Shown here piece after piece: positions 44,789 to 54,196 of a stretch of 64,000 bases of DNA. Each line of letters begins with the position of its first letter. The stretch's first letter is position 1. Below the pieces are notes generated by a model that made no database searches, had not been told where the DNA came from, and was given only the letters and a program-made list of their open reading frames with translations. Source of the DNA: Flavobacteriales bacterium. Its GTDB lineage: Bacteria > Bacteroidota > Bacteroidia > CAIKAF01. The stretch spans positions 124,001-188,000 of the forward strand of contig JAKRSD010000012.1 of assembly GCA_022402535.1 (NCBI GenBank). The letters run 5' to 3'. The position numbers were made by a program, and so were the translations under genes.

Positions 44789-45625
44789 TTACTGAAAACG
44801 AATTTTACTGTCGATTAGCAACATCGTATTCTCAGAAATGGAATTCAATTCAATCAATGATGCTACCGGAACACAATATTTTTCTGCAATAGATTGTAAA
44901 TCATCACCGGGTTGCACGGTATGGTATTTTTCAGCAGTACGGATAGTGGCCACTTTTTCAGATTTACGGTTAATGACCAAACTTTCTAAAGCCAATTTAT
45001 ATTCGCCTTCTTTGATAATGGAAAAGGGGTCAATAGCCACACCCAGAAAACGGACTTCGAAGTGCAGGTGCGAACCTCTTGAACGTCCGGTATTTCCTCC
45101 GGTGCCCAAAAAATCTCCCGCCTGAACATAATCTCCGGAAGCTACACCCAATTTATCAAGGTGGGCATAATAAGTCTCTAATCCGTTGGGATGTCTTACC
45201 ACCACACAGTTTCCATAAGAATCATTGTAGGCGGCATAACGAACTTTACCTTCAAAAGCAGAATACACGGGATCTCCGGTTTCCAAATCGATGTCAATGC
45301 CTTTGTGCATTCTTCCTTTGCGTCCACGGGGCCCGAATTTGGATGTAATTCGGCCATTAGGAATCGGGAAAAAGAAATCGCAGTTGCTGTTATGAGCCAA
45401 AACCAAACGAGTATTGGCAAATTGTTCGATGGTCTGTTGACCATAGTAATGCACGGCATCGGTATCCCACTGGCCATAAATATTTTCGGCCGGAAAAATA
45501 TCTTCGAAGTGATTACAGGTATGTCCCTCCGTTTCAACGGAGTCGCCGGGATTCGGCTGATATGACATTCCAAACATTGTTGCGGTGAGGAGGGCAAACA
45601 GGTTTGTAGTCAGTATCTCTTTCAT
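44789..45625 (-). CDS. M23-family (LytM-like) peptidase with C-terminal LysM domain
   Basis: 278 residues, a signal-like hydrophobic N-terminus (about 5-21). The M23 domain (about 88-205) has the zinc ligands H107 and D111 in HKGIDIDL and H188 in HLHFEV, so it should be an active endopeptidase of peptidoglycan cross-links. A LysM domain (about 235-278, YHTVQPGDDLQSIAEKY, LIELN) binds peptidoglycan. A TATGTTTG box on the minus strand (45655-45662) may be the -7 element. Periplasmic cell-wall remodelling is the expected role. Confidence 0.92.
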   Translation of the reverse strand: MKEILTTNLFALLTATMFGMSYQPNPGDSVETEGHTCNHFEDIFPAENIYGQWDTDAVHYYGQQTIEQFANTRLVLAHNSNCDFFFPIPNGRITSKFGPRGRKGRMHKGIDIDLETGDPVYSAFEGKVRYAAYNDSYGNCVVVRHPNGLETYYAHLDKLGVASGDYVQAGDFLGTGGNTGRSRGSHLHFEVRFLGVAIDPFSIIKEGEYKLALESLVINRKSEKVATIRTAEKYHTVQPGDDLQSIAEKYCVPVASLIELNSISENTMLLIDSKIRFQ

Positions 45626-45685
45626 TCGATAAATATATAATTTCTATTCGTAAACAAACATATTTTTAAATCTTAATAAACCATG

Positions 45686-46276
45686 TTAACCGATGCTAAA
45701 TAACATATTTTTAACATGCCTGTCTAAATCGGGAAAGAACGCATCAAATGCGGATTTCAGCTCATTTTCGTTTTCGAGGAATGCTTCAAAAACAGGGGTA
45801 GTATTTTCAATCAATTTTGTCCGGTAAGTAACACTTTGGATACTTCGTGCCATATTTTCCCGGATTCTGTAATTGTACAGCCAATTGCGGGTTTTCATAT
45901 TCTCAAACAATTCTTGAAAACGGGGCTGAGTATGATGCAGCTGACCTTCTATTTTTACATAAGTGGCCAAAGCAAAGTCGTGAAGAGCCAATTCGTTCTG
46001 AAAAAAATGGACATGGTTTGCCAAAAAGTAATCGTAAACAATATCTAAGAAAACCGGCGCCAATCGCCCACCCGATGATCTGAATATCCGGTATGCTTCA
46101 TGATTCACGGGATGTTCATCGGTAAAACGGTCTATTTCCCGGTGCAGCTCTATCCCTTTTTTTATTCTCTCCGGCAGTACTGTCAAGGGTTTCCCTCTCA
46201 CCAGATCGGCCATCAGATTTCCCGTGAGTAATTCATCATCACCGAAAGACAGATAGGCATGTGCTAAAAAATTCAC
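45686..46276 (-). CDS. Acyl carrier protein phosphodiesterase-like (AcpH family)
   Basis: 196 residues. MNFLAHAYLSFGDDELLTGN, the HREIDRFTDEHP segment with conserved His and Asp, and YDYFLANHVHFF are the AcpH blocks of the HD-like superfamily. AcpH removes the 4'-phosphopantetheine arm from acyl carrier protein. Length and motif order are normal. It lies between the M23 peptidase and the small lipoprotein genes on the same strand; the latter has its own terminator, so AcpH probably starts its own transcript. Confidence 0.9.
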   Translation of the reverse strand: MNFLAHAYLSFGDDELLTGNLMADLVRGKPLTVLPERIKKGIELHREIDRFTDEHPVNHEAYRIFRSSGGRLAPVFLDIVYDYFLANHVHFFQNELALHDFALATYVKIEGQLHHTQPRFQELFENMKTRNWLYNYRIRENMARSIQSVTYRTKLIENTTPVFEAFLENENELKSAFDAFFPDLDRHVKNMLFSIG

Positions 46277-46317
46277 GGTGTTTTCCCCTTTTTCCTTTTG
46301 ACGAATTTATAAAATAA

Positions 46318-46343
46318 AAACGGCCTCCGTATGGAGACCGTTT
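46318..46343 (-). terminator. Rho-independent terminator of the 46367-46897 lipoprotein gene
   Basis: AAACGGCCTCC / GGAGACCGTTT with a GTAT loop and one mismatched pair, followed on the minus strand by TTATTTT. Confidence 0.8.
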
Positions 46344-46366
46344 AAGAACTAAACTTTCAACAAAGG

Positions 46367-46897
46367 CTATTGGCCTAATTGATCAATTTCTTTTTGAATT
46401 TCATTGTCATACAAAGAAAGGTTGTGTTTTTTGGCGAATGCCTGCTGAGCTCCCTGGAAGGCATCATCAAGAGGACCTTCTCTTTGGGCAATTTGCTCTT
46501 CCAACTTGGTCAATACTTCAATATCGGCCAGTTCGATTTCTTCTTTTTTAAGTATATCAATCATTTCTTTGTACTCTTTTTCACTGATTTCTTTGTAGAA
46601 GGTAAAAAGAGCCACACCGGCATCTCTGAATTCTTTATCTCCTTTATAATCGGGTAATTCTTTCAGAAAATCAATTGATTTTTGACACTGATCCACCAAC
46701 TCAAGACGCACTTTATCAGACTCATTCAAGTCTGTAGAAAAGTAATCAGCCATGCGAATCATTACTTTAGAAATTTTTGTCTGCTCACCGATAATGGCAT
46801 CATTGTATTCAACAGGAGTCATTTTGGGTTCACCGCCTCCACAAGAAGCCAACACAAGCATTCCCAGAGAAAGGGAAAGTAAGAATAGTTTTTTCAT
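46367..46897 (-). CDS. Helical lipoprotein, LIC11966-like
   Basis: 176 residues. MKKLFLLSLSLGMLVLASC is a full lipoprotein signal with lipobox LASC. The mature part is all-helical and acidic, starting TPVEYNDAIIGEQTKI and ending in a Gln/Glu-rich helix. This recalls the LIC11966 family of surface lipoproteins, from memory of the EYNDxIV pattern, which has no known function. A TACTTTTG box is on the minus strand at 46914-46921 with no -33 partner. Confidence 0.7.
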   Translation of the reverse strand: MKKLFLLSLSLGMLVLASCGGGEPKMTPVEYNDAIIGEQTKISKVMIRMADYFSTDLNESDKVRLELVDQCQKSIDFLKELPDYKGDKEFRDAGVALFTFYKEISEKEYKEMIDILKKEEIELADIEVLTKLEEQIAQREGPLDDAFQGAQQAFAKKHNLSLYDNEIQKEIDQLGQ

Positions 46898-46944
46898 GAT
46901 GTATAAATTTATTCAAAAGTAATAAAATATATTACTACTGTTAC

Positions 46945-49266
46945 CTACTCCTTTAATTCGACCTTAAGAGCTTCTGCAAGTTCTTTCACGGCGTTGCGGT
47001 TCCAGGGCAAATCCATTGATTTTGCAATTTTTCGTTTTTCAGCTTCCGTCAGATGCAGACTCATGGAAATTTCTTTGCTGGAATAATCGGTAAGGTCAAA
47101 AACCACATGTTGTAATTTTCCGCCCAAAGCTTCGGCGACATAATAAAAATACTGTTGATTATGATAAACCTGTATACTGGTCACATTGCCTAAAATTCCA
47201 CCCAAAGGCGCTATAAATCCTTCTACCAGATTACGGATCGGTCTTCTGTCTTTAGCTCTTTCATAATCGGATCGAAGCCCATCGCTGATTTCCAGTAAAA
47301 TCACCCCATCCGTATTTTCTTCAATCCATTTTCTGAAGGTAAAAATGTATTTAAGTGCCGTATGAAAACCATAGTTATCCCGAATACCGGCATCCATCAC
47401 CTCTACTACCGGAATTGTAGGCAGCGAAACGGGCGGAAGGATAAAAGGAAATGTAGCGTTCATCCGGATGGCCGTGGTCAATGTCAGGTTTTCGGCTCCA
47501 TGATTTTCGAACAGTCGCGAAAATTCAATGTCTTCGATTTTGGGATGATAGTTGAATTCTTTGATGGGGGTTTTGTGCGATAAAAATGACATCGGTTGGG
47601 CCGAAATCAACAATCTGCGTCCATCATTTATTATAGTTGGTGCGAATACAATCAATGGAATCTGAGCTTTGTATTCGGCCGATTTATGTGACACTAAGGG
47701 TTTATCCAACAAGTATCCGGTATTTTCATTTAATAGTTTTTCAAAGGCGTATCCTCTGTCTTTGGGGTATTCATGGCCCGCGTATTCGAATTTTCCATTT
47801 CGGATAAACAAGTCATTGAGTGAAAGGGTAAGCGCCACAAAATTCAATAAATCTTTGCCCACATTCCTCCTGAGACTGTCTCCATAGTATGAACCCAGCA
47901 TTTCATTCTGCTTTTTCCACATTAATTCGCGCAGATAAGTGGATCCGATCATTCCTCCGGAAGAACCCGTCATCATGTATGTGTGGTTCAGAAGTTCTCC
48001 CTGCAGCAGACTGTCGGCATGTTGTAATGAAGTCATGGTCCAATAAGCAGCCTTTGAGCCTCCGCCACTGGCGACCGTAATAATGAGTTTGGGCTTTTTA
48101 TATTTATTTTTTCCTTGCGATACCTTTTTCTTCCAGTTATTCAAAATGTTTTCGTGATGGATTTTATCTTCATCCATCACATTTTTCATGGAAAAAATGT
48201 GATCGGCTATGGAGTCGGTATTGTAAAAAACCGGCTCTCTTTTGTAATCCAATCCGTAAACATAGTTTGTATAGACCAAAACCCTTTCAGATACCAAAAA
48301 ATTTATAATACCAAAAAGAAGAATCACGACAAAAATGGCCCATCGGCCAAATGCAAAACGAAAAAAACCGGCAAGCATTAAAAGTACGGTACTGGCCAGC
48401 AAAATCGCAGCGGCAGCGGGAATCTGAAAGGCTGGTTCTTCTCTGAAAATACCAAATATCAACAGGGATATCATGGTTAAAATTTGAAATACAGCCGAAT
48501 TGAAATGATTTTTACGAAATACTTCGTCCAACATTTCGTACGGATAATGCATACCGGAACGGGCGTAACGAATACTTATAGGATTATTCAGATAGGTTTC
48601 CACAGGCCATTCTTCGGCCCGTTGTGAATAAGTAGAATCAAAAATTCGCCAAAATTTTCTTCCCGGTTTTAGCTTTCTTTTTTTCCCCCGACCCACTGTG
48701 CTCCTTGCCCGGCTTTTACGAAGTACTTTTCGCCCAAATAGTTTTTTCAAATCGCGACTCAGGGCAAAAAAGTAGGTGTACATTAAAAAGTTAAATACCA
48801 AAATCCCTAACACCAATGCGCCGGCAAAATAGTAAGGGTTAATCCCCGTGAGCAGTTCAGCTTTATACTGAAAGCGTATTATACCCACAATATAAGAAGC
48901 TACAAAAGCAAATGGGATAAGTGAGTTATTGAGCGAGTATTTAAAAAACGGACGGGATAAAGTGGCCAGAAAAGGGAAAGCCCTACTGTTCAGTATATAG
49001 CTGGAAATTTGGAAAGCAGCAATAAACCCACCCAAAGCAATTCCGATAATAAAAAAGGATGTGAACGAAATCTTACCCAAATATTCAGGTGCAAGAAAAA
49101 GATACCGGATACCCAACGAATTGCCGACCCATCCATGCAAGAAGGCGGTTATAATAGCCCAAAAGAAAAGAAGCAAAAAATTTCGTTGTAACTGGATAAG
49201 CAACAACTGGATAGGGAAAAAATAAACCACTCGTTTCCAAAGGGCTATTTTTTCGGTGCGTTTCAT
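46945..49266 (-). CDS. Patatin-like phospholipase fused to a multi-helix membrane domain
   Basis: 773 residues. The N-terminal 335 residues hold about seven to eight membrane helices in two groups (20-170 and 255-330), separated by a basic loop. The C-terminal part (about 392-650) is patatin-like: oxyanion hole ASGGGSKAA (399-407), nucleophile S436 in GSSGG and catalytic D625 in MDAGIRDNYG. The dyad is therefore complete and lipid acyl hydrolase activity is likely. The active domain should face the cytoplasm or periplasm close to the inner membrane. The role is unknown. Confidence 0.88.
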   Translation of the reverse strand: MKRTEKIALWKRVVYFFPIQLLLIQLQRNFLLLFFWAIITAFLHGWVGNSLGIRYLFLAPEYLGKISFTSFFIIGIALGGFIAAFQISSYILNSRAFPFLATLSRPFFKYSLNNSLIPFAFVASYIVGIIRFQYKAELLTGINPYYFAGALVLGILVFNFLMYTYFFALSRDLKKLFGRKVLRKSRARSTVGRGKKRKLKPGRKFWRIFDSTYSQRAEEWPVETYLNNPISIRYARSGMHYPYEMLDEVFRKNHFNSAVFQILTMISLLIFGIFREEPAFQIPAAAAILLASTVLLMLAGFFRFAFGRWAIFVVILLFGIINFLVSERVLVYTNYVYGLDYKREPVFYNTDSIADHIFSMKNVMDEDKIHHENILNNWKKKVSQGKNKYKKPKLIITVASGGGSKAAYWTMTSLQHADSLLQGELLNHTYMMTGSSGGMIGSTYLRELMWKKQNEMLGSYYGDSLRRNVGKDLLNFVALTLSLNDLFIRNGKFEYAGHEYPKDRGYAFEKLLNENTGYLLDKPLVSHKSAEYKAQIPLIVFAPTIINDGRRLLISAQPMSFLSHKTPIKEFNYHPKIEDIEFSRLFENHGAENLTLTTAIRMNATFPFILPPVSLPTIPVVEVMDAGIRDNYGFHTALKYIFTFRKWIEENTDGVILLEISDGLRSDYERAKDRRPIRNLVEGFIAPLGGILGNVTSIQVYHNQQYFYYVAEALGGKLQHVVFDLTDYSSKEISMSLHLTEAEKRKIAKSMDLPWNRNAVKELAEALKVELKE

Positions 49267-49385
49267 GTATTCAGCAATGTCATTTTCTGGTCAGGTAAAT
49301 GTAACAGAAAAGAAACAAGAAACGAAATTAATTTAGTGCGTAGTGAAAATTATTAAATCTGGTTTGTGAAACCGAACAATGCATT

Positions 49386-50552
49386 TTAAGAAAACAATCC
49401 TCTAAACCATTCGGCAATGGAATTTCGTATTCCTTCATTTACACCAATAGCCAAAAGCATTGATACGGCCAAACCAATAGCTGCCATAAGAGAGTCTTTT
49501 CCAACCATTCTCAAGGCTTTTTTCTTGTGGATATTACCTTCCTTTTTGCGGGAAAGGCTTACGGCAATTTCTCTACCCCCGATTACACCCAAAAATACCC
49601 AGGTTGTACTCATGGGAATAGTACTTATAAACAATTTGTATATCATCAGTAACACGTAGGTCATATCTACCAGTGTAGCGGCTCTCACATCCGAAATACG
49701 AACTTTTTCGCTCACCACGTCCTGAATTTTATCACCCCTCAGGTAAAAGAGTATTCCCAACCCGGCAAATATTACCCCGGCAAATCCCAAAAATTCATAT
49801 AAATTCAGTTTCCTGGGAAGAAAAACGGCAATATTAGACGCATCCTGCATAAGCCATACTGACCACAAAGAACCACTGATAACCCACTGGGCTACTGTCC
49901 AACCCACATGGGCTTTTCTGGATTTAAAATAGGTTTTTATAAAATTGTAACCGGCATACCAGATAATAAATGAAAGTATAAATGCTAAGGCATATCCACT
50001 CAAGCTTTTACCTACCACTGACGTAATTCCCGATGTATTGGCACTGAATACACTTAAAAGTAGAAAAGTGGTAGAAACGGGCATCTTAAGGCGGGTTAAA
50101 ACTAAAAGTACCAAAGGGGCTACCAGTTGTAAATAAGAAAATCCATTTCCGATTCCCTGTTGCTCCAATTCGTAAGGATTCGGGTATTTTGTATTTCCTT
50201 CAGAATCTAAAAGCCTTTGATATGTTACGTCTCCATCATAAATCAAGTAACTTGCTGTAACAGTGCCTAAAAAAATCAATCCGGTGAAAATCCAAAGAAA
50301 CCACCATTTTTTATCGCGGTTCGACTCAATGAAAGTGCCTAAAGACTGAATACTGTCATTCGCCACAGCCGAATACGCAGCAAAAATAAAACCTAACCAC
50401 ATGGCAATGTAAGTATACTGCAATACCAATGCAGAAAGAACAAGGCAGAAACCGATAAAAATGGCGAAAGTTTTTTCTTCAGCAACTAATCGAACTACAT
50501 CTAATGGAAATTTTCTTTTTCCGGGTTTGGGGATGATTTTCTTTTTGCCCAT
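49386..50552 (-). CDS. PiT-family (inorganic phosphate transporter-like) membrane protein
   Basis: 388 residues with about ten helices. The two inverted repeats of PiT transporters are recognisable: VANDSIQSLGTF (about 64-75, variant of GANDxANxxG) with PVSTTFLLLS in the first, and PMSTTWVFLGVIGGRE in the second, where the ND motif is weak (RAATLVDMTYVLL). It therefore diverges from classical phosphate transporters and may move another anion or act as a sensor. Two palindromes lie upstream at 50618-50653. Confidence 0.82.
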   Translation of the reverse strand: MGKKKIIPKPGKRKFPLDVVRLVAEEKTFAIFIGFCLVLSALVLQYTYIAMWLGFIFAAYSAVANDSIQSLGTFIESNRDKKWWFLWIFTGLIFLGTVTASYLIYDGDVTYQRLLDSEGNTKYPNPYELEQQGIGNGFSYLQLVAPLVLLVLTRLKMPVSTTFLLLSVFSANTSGITSVVGKSLSGYALAFILSFIIWYAGYNFIKTYFKSRKAHVGWTVAQWVISGSLWSVWLMQDASNIAVFLPRKLNLYEFLGFAGVIFAGLGILFYLRGDKIQDVVSEKVRISDVRAATLVDMTYVLLMIYKLFISTIPMSTTWVFLGVIGGREIAVSLSRKKEGNIHKKKALRMVGKDSLMAAIGLAVSMLLAIGVNEGIRNSIAEWFRGLFS

Positions 50553-50617
50553 ACTAAATGGCTGCTATAATTTGCGCAAAGGTGAGAAGTTAACAGAATG
50601 CAGACCCGATTCTAATA

Positions 50618-50653
50618 TTAACAAATTGTTAAGCGGGCATTACATTAATGTAA
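50618..50653. repeat. Two short palindromes upstream of the PiT-like gene
   Basis: TTAACA-AAT-TGTTAA (50618-50632) and TTACATTAATGTAA (50640-50653). They occupy most of the spacer between the DoxX-like gene and the PiT-like gene and are placed as operators or as weak terminator stems; neither has a T-run. Confidence 0.5.
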
Positions 50654-50666
50654 CAAATCTACATGC

Positions 50667-51086
50667 TTAAACAAACAAAAATAACACTAAAGCATTGAAT
50701 ATCATATAAGGTACAAGTGATGCGGCTCCGGCATAATCCTTTGCAAGGCGCTGGCCCAAAAACAAGGACACAAAAGTGAGCAGCCCTAAAGAAAGCCCAA
50801 TAATGGCAATAGGCGTATGCCCTATAATAAGTAAAACACCAAGTCCGGAAAGACATAGAACACCCGTGAGCACTTCCTGAAGCGTAAGTACCGTTAAAAT
50901 GAAAGGCACAGTATTTTTAAGTGGAGAATTGGCAAAATGCCCTTTCAGCCACTCCAGATTTCCTTTTCGGTCAGAAATTTTGTCTAATCCTGACTGAATA
51001 AAGAGAATAGACAAAACAATCAATCCAAATGATTTTAAAATCAGGTAAATAAGACCAGAATCAAAACAGGAGCCATGATCGCACAT
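50667..51086 (-). CDS. DoxX-like small membrane protein
   Basis: 139 residues, four predicted membrane helices. GLIVLSILFIQSGLDKISDRKGNLEWLKGHF is the usual DoxX/MauE-like opening, with the GLDKI motif; the third helix contains GLxCLSGLG. The N-terminus MCDHGSC carries two Cys and a His that might bind a metal or form a disulfide. DoxX relatives take part in quinone or thiol redox processes; the role here is not determined. Confidence 0.75.
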   Translation of the reverse strand: MCDHGSCFDSGLIYLILKSFGLIVLSILFIQSGLDKISDRKGNLEWLKGHFANSPLKNTVPFILTVLTLQEVLTGVLCLSGLGVLLIIGHTPIAIIGLSLGLLTFVSLFLGQRLAKDYAGAASLVPYMIFNALVLFLFV

Positions 51087-51119
51087 ATATCAATACGTTT
51101 ATTGTGTAGTACAAATAAA

Positions 51120-51644
51120 CTAAAATTCAATAAACTGCCTGCAATGTTTTTCGAGTGCCTTCAACGTATCGGCATCCTTAATTTCTTTTTGTTCTCCCAA
51201 AAGCGAATTAAAACGCGAAACCGGAAGCCGGTTGTGCATTACGTGTACGCCTAAATGCATGAGCACATCCGTGAGGTGATCCATCCCACGGAGATTGCCG
51301 GCTCGTCCGGTAGCCATTCCGATTAAGGCTGCTTTTTTTCCCTTGATCCAATCAGGTGATATCCCATCAATAAAAACTTTAAGCACTCCAGGGTAACTCC
51401 CATTATATTCGGGAATTACGAAAACTAATTTTTCTGAAGGAAGAATAAAATCTTCCGCTACTTGTTGCAGTTTACTGCCAGCTCCTGAGAACACCGGATT
51501 GGTAAACAACATATCCTCCGGAAGCTTCCTGAAATCTAAGTAAACCGTATCGGGATGAATATTTTTTAACGTATCGAAATATTTTTTCGCCAGAATCTGA
51601 GTCTGATTATGTTCACGATTTGTGCATGAAAGTACTGTAATCAT
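51120..51644 (-). CDS. NADPH-dependent FMN reductase-like flavoprotein
   Basis: 174 residues from the ATG at 51644, chosen because MITVLSCTNREHNQT is the flavodoxin-like phosphate-binding start (loop SCTNREHNQTQ). Further motifs: FVIPEYNGSYPGVLKVFIDGI (about 87-107) and GMATGRAGNLRGMDHL, both typical of the NADPH-dependent FMN/azobenzene/quinone reductase family. It reduces flavin or quinones with NAD(P)H. It is divergent from parA, with the parA promoter between them. Confidence 0.88.
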   Translation of the reverse strand: MITVLSCTNREHNQTQILAKKYFDTLKNIHPDTVYLDFRKLPEDMLFTNPVFSGAGSKLQQVAEDFILPSEKLVFVIPEYNGSYPGVLKVFIDGISPDWIKGKKAALIGMATGRAGNLRGMDHLTDVLMHLGVHVMHNRLPVSRFNSLLGEQKEIKDADTLKALEKHCRQFIEF

Positions 51645-51687
51645 TGATAACCAATAAAATAACCTATGTTTAAAACTACCCCTATAA

Positions 51688-51721
51688 TTGCGCCCAAAAG
51701 GGCAATTAATGATTAAATTTG
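51688..51721 (+). promoter_or_regulatory. Promoter of the parAB-DUF5683-dapB operon
   Basis: TTG (51688-51690), a 23-base spacer and TAAATTTG (51714-51721). The spacer contains an imperfect inverted repeat with arms GCCC and GGGC around AAAA, bordered by AATT on both sides, which might bind a regulator. Confidence 0.65.
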
Positions 51722-51765
51722 CCTTCCTGATTTTAGGACGAACAATTGCAAAGTAACACAACAAA

Positions 51766-52575
51766 ATGGGAAAAGTTATTTCCATAGCGAATCAAAAAGG
51801 CGGAGTGGGCAAAACCACTACGGCCATCAATCTGGCAGCCGGGTTGGCTGTATTAGAGTATAAAACCTTAATTATTGATGCCGATCCACAGGCTAATGCT
51901 ACATCGGGTATAGGATTTGACCAACGCAATATCAAAACCAGCATCTATGACTGTATGCTGAACGATGTTGCTCCTGAAGACATTATTTTACAAACGGGCA
52001 CGCCCAATCTGGATATCATTCCTTCGCATATTGACCTGGTGGGCGCCGAACTGGAAATGAAAGATATGCCCCGCAGGGAATACATGATGAAGCGGGTATT
52101 GGACAAGCTCAAAGAAAAATACCAATTTATCATCATTGACTGTTCTCCTTCGCTGGGATTGGTTACCGTAAATGCGCTGGTGGCTTCTGATTCGGTGATT
52201 ATTCCCGTGCAGTGTGAGTATTTTGCCTTAGAAGGTTTAGGAAAACTGCTGAATACGGTAAAAATCGTGCAGTCTCGCCTGAACACCGAGCTCGAAATTG
52301 AAGGCATCCTGCTCACTATGTTCGACCGCAGGTTAAGACTGAGCAATCAGGTGGTGGAAGATGTACAGACTAATTTCGGGAGTCTGGTTTTCGAAACACT
52401 GATTAACCGAAATACCACCCTGGGCGAAGCTCCCAGTCATGGTGAATCGGTGATTATGTACGACATTGAATCAAAAGGAGCACAGAATTACCTGGATTTG
52501 GCCAGAGAAATTCTACAACGAAACGACCTGACCCAAATGAAAAATAAGGATAAAATTATCAACACCGAAGAATGA
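51766..52575 (+). CDS. parA: Chromosome-partitioning ATPase ParA (Soj)
   Basis: 269 residues. The deviant Walker A motif KGGVGKTTT starts at K11; Walker A' is DADPQANAT and Walker B lies in FIIIDCSPSLG. It binds DNA non-specifically when ATP-bound and moves ParB-parS complexes. The C-terminal tail is short and charged. The parB start ATG overlaps the parA stop (ATGA). Confidence 0.97.
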   Translation: MGKVISIANQKGGVGKTTTAINLAAGLAVLEYKTLIIDADPQANATSGIGFDQRNIKTSIYDCMLNDVAPEDIILQTGTPNLDIIPSHIDLVGAELEMKDMPRREYMMKRVLDKLKEKYQFIIIDCSPSLGLVTVNALVASDSVIIPVQCEYFALEGLGKLLNTVKIVQSRLNTELEIEGILLTMFDRRLRLSNQVVEDVQTNFGSLVFETLINRNTTLGEAPSHGESVIMYDIESKGAQNYLDLAREILQRNDLTQMKNKDKIINTEE

Positions 52576-53465
52576 ACGCAAAGAAAAAAGGGCTTGGAAG
52601 AGGCTTAAGCGCTCTGCTTAGCAACCATGAAGACAATGCAGAATTACTGACTCCGGAAGCCGCAGAAAAAATGCCGACCGGGGTGGCCGCCATTCCCATT
52701 GATAAAATTGAAACCAATCCGTTTCAACCCAGAACCGAGTTCGACAGCGAAGCCTTGGAAGAACTTGCCGAATCCATCAGGGCATTAGGAATCATACAGC
52801 CCATTTCCGTTAGGAAAATGGATGACGGCTCGTTCCAGCTTATTTCGGGCGAAAGGCGATTCAGAGCCTCCAAAATGGCCGGGTTATCTGAAATTCCGGC
52901 CTATGTGCGTACGGCAAATGACCAGGGAATGCTGGAAATGGCCATTGTGGAAAACATTCAGCGCGAAAACCTGAATGCCATTGAGGTGGCACTCTCTTTC
53001 AAAAGATTGGCCGATGAATGTAATCTGACCCAGGAAAAACTGAGTGAAAGAGTAGCCAAAAAACGCTCCACCATCACCAATTATCTGAGATTATTAAAAT
53101 TACCGGTTGAAATTCAACTGGGAATACAGAAAAATATTATCAGCATGGGGCATGCCCGAGCCCTGATTAATCTGCCCACCGAAGCGAAACAGCTCAAAAT
53201 ATTCAATAAAATCATTGAAGAAGGACTGTCCGTTAGAGCGGTGGAAGATTTGGTAAGAAAACTTTCAGAAAATAAGACTAAAACAACAGGAAATAAGACA
53301 CCGGGCGACGATAAACATCCTTATGAATCGTTGGTGGTGAAGCTGGTTGACTTTTTCCGGACTAATGTTGAAATCAAAGAAGGCAAAAAGGGCGATGGAA
53401 AAATAACCCTGAGTTATTCATCTCCCGAAGACCTTAACCGGATATTAAAACTTATCGAAAAATAA
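52572..53465 (+). CDS. parB: Chromosome-partitioning protein ParB (Spo0J)
   Basis: 297 residues. KKGLGRGLSALL near the start contacts ParA; the CTP-binding ParB/Srx core has NPFQPRTEFD, GERRFRASKMAGL and ENIQRENLNAIE; the HTH is TQEKLSERVAKKRSTITNYLRLL; a C-terminal dimerisation part follows after a Lys/Thr linker. No parS 16-mer was searched exhaustively. ParA and ParB together fit the chromosomal locus near the origin. Confidence 0.96.
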   Translation: MNAKKKGLGRGLSALLSNHEDNAELLTPEAAEKMPTGVAAIPIDKIETNPFQPRTEFDSEALEELAESIRALGIIQPISVRKMDDGSFQLISGERRFRASKMAGLSEIPAYVRTANDQGMLEMAIVENIQRENLNAIEVALSFKRLADECNLTQEKLSERVAKKRSTITNYLRLLKLPVEIQLGIQKNIISMGHARALINLPTEAKQLKIFNKIIEEGLSVRAVEDLVRKLSENKTKTTGNKTPGDDKHPYESLVVKLVDFFRTNVEIKEGKKGDGKITLSYSSPEDLNRILKLIEK

Positions 53466-53498
53466 AGCCCTTCGTTTCACGTTTGGGTGGGACGATTT

Positions 53499-54182
53499 AT
53501 GAAAAAAAGTCTGCACATATTCCTTATTTCAGGCGTTTTTAGCCTCTTTGGAATATTGTGTACTTTCCACTCTGCGTCAGCTCAGACTGAACCGGATTCT
53601 ACCCAGATAAAAACAGGCGGAAAAATTAAAATTTCTTCTTCTGATTCCGCTTCGGTTATTGCGGTGGCTGATTCTGCCAACACATCAAAAAGCAAGAAAC
53701 CCAAACCTGATTTCCGCTACCATTCTCCCGTAAAAGCCACTTGGATGTCGGCTGTATTGCCCAGTCTGGGCCAATTTTACAATCGAAGGTACTGGAAACC
53801 ACCTATCATTTATGTGGGTTTGGGTGTTTCGCTTTATTTTTTGATAGACAACCAACAAAAATTCATCATTGCCCGGAATTCTTATCGGGCCCGGGTAGGC
53901 GTTTCAGGTTTCACCGTTCATCCCAAATACGAAACCTATTCAGCCGATCAGATTCTATCTGACCGCGATTTCTACAGAACAAACCGCGATTACAGCATCA
54001 TCGGTGTAGGGCTGGTTTACGCACTGAACATAGTAGATGCGGCTGTAGATGCCCATTTGCGCACCTTTGATGTAAGTGACGATTTAAGCATGAAAATCAG
54101 ACCCGCCCTGCAATGGACGGCAAACAATACAAATACTTGGGGCTCGCCCAACACAGGAATTAAAGTAGCGTTGACTTTTTAA
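53499..54182 (+). CDS. DUF5683 protein (Bacteroidetes envelope protein of unknown function)
   Basis: 227 residues from the ATG at 53499 (MKKSLHIFLISGVFS; a GTG/ATG at 53487 is an alternative). Signal peptide to about SASAQ, a Ser/Lys-rich linker, then the DUF5683 core: HSPVKATWMSAVLPSLGQFYNRRYWKPPIIY, in which the Gly-Gln-Phe-Tyr-Asn and Tyr-Trp-Lys-Pro motifs are diagnostic, and a second hydrophobic helix near VYALNIVDAAVDAHL. Always seen near parAB and dapB in this phylum; function unknown. Confidence 0.9.
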   Translation: MKKSLHIFLISGVFSLFGILCTFHSASAQTEPDSTQIKTGGKIKISSSDSASVIAVADSANTSKSKKPKPDFRYHSPVKATWMSAVLPSLGQFYNRRYWKPPIIYVGLGVSLYFLIDNQQKFIIARNSYRARVGVSGFTVHPKYETYSADQILSDRDFYRTNRDYSIIGVGLVYALNIVDAAVDAHLRTFDVSDDLSMKIRPALQWTANNTNTWGSPNTGIKVALTF

Positions 54183-54196
54183 AAAATCATGAAACC

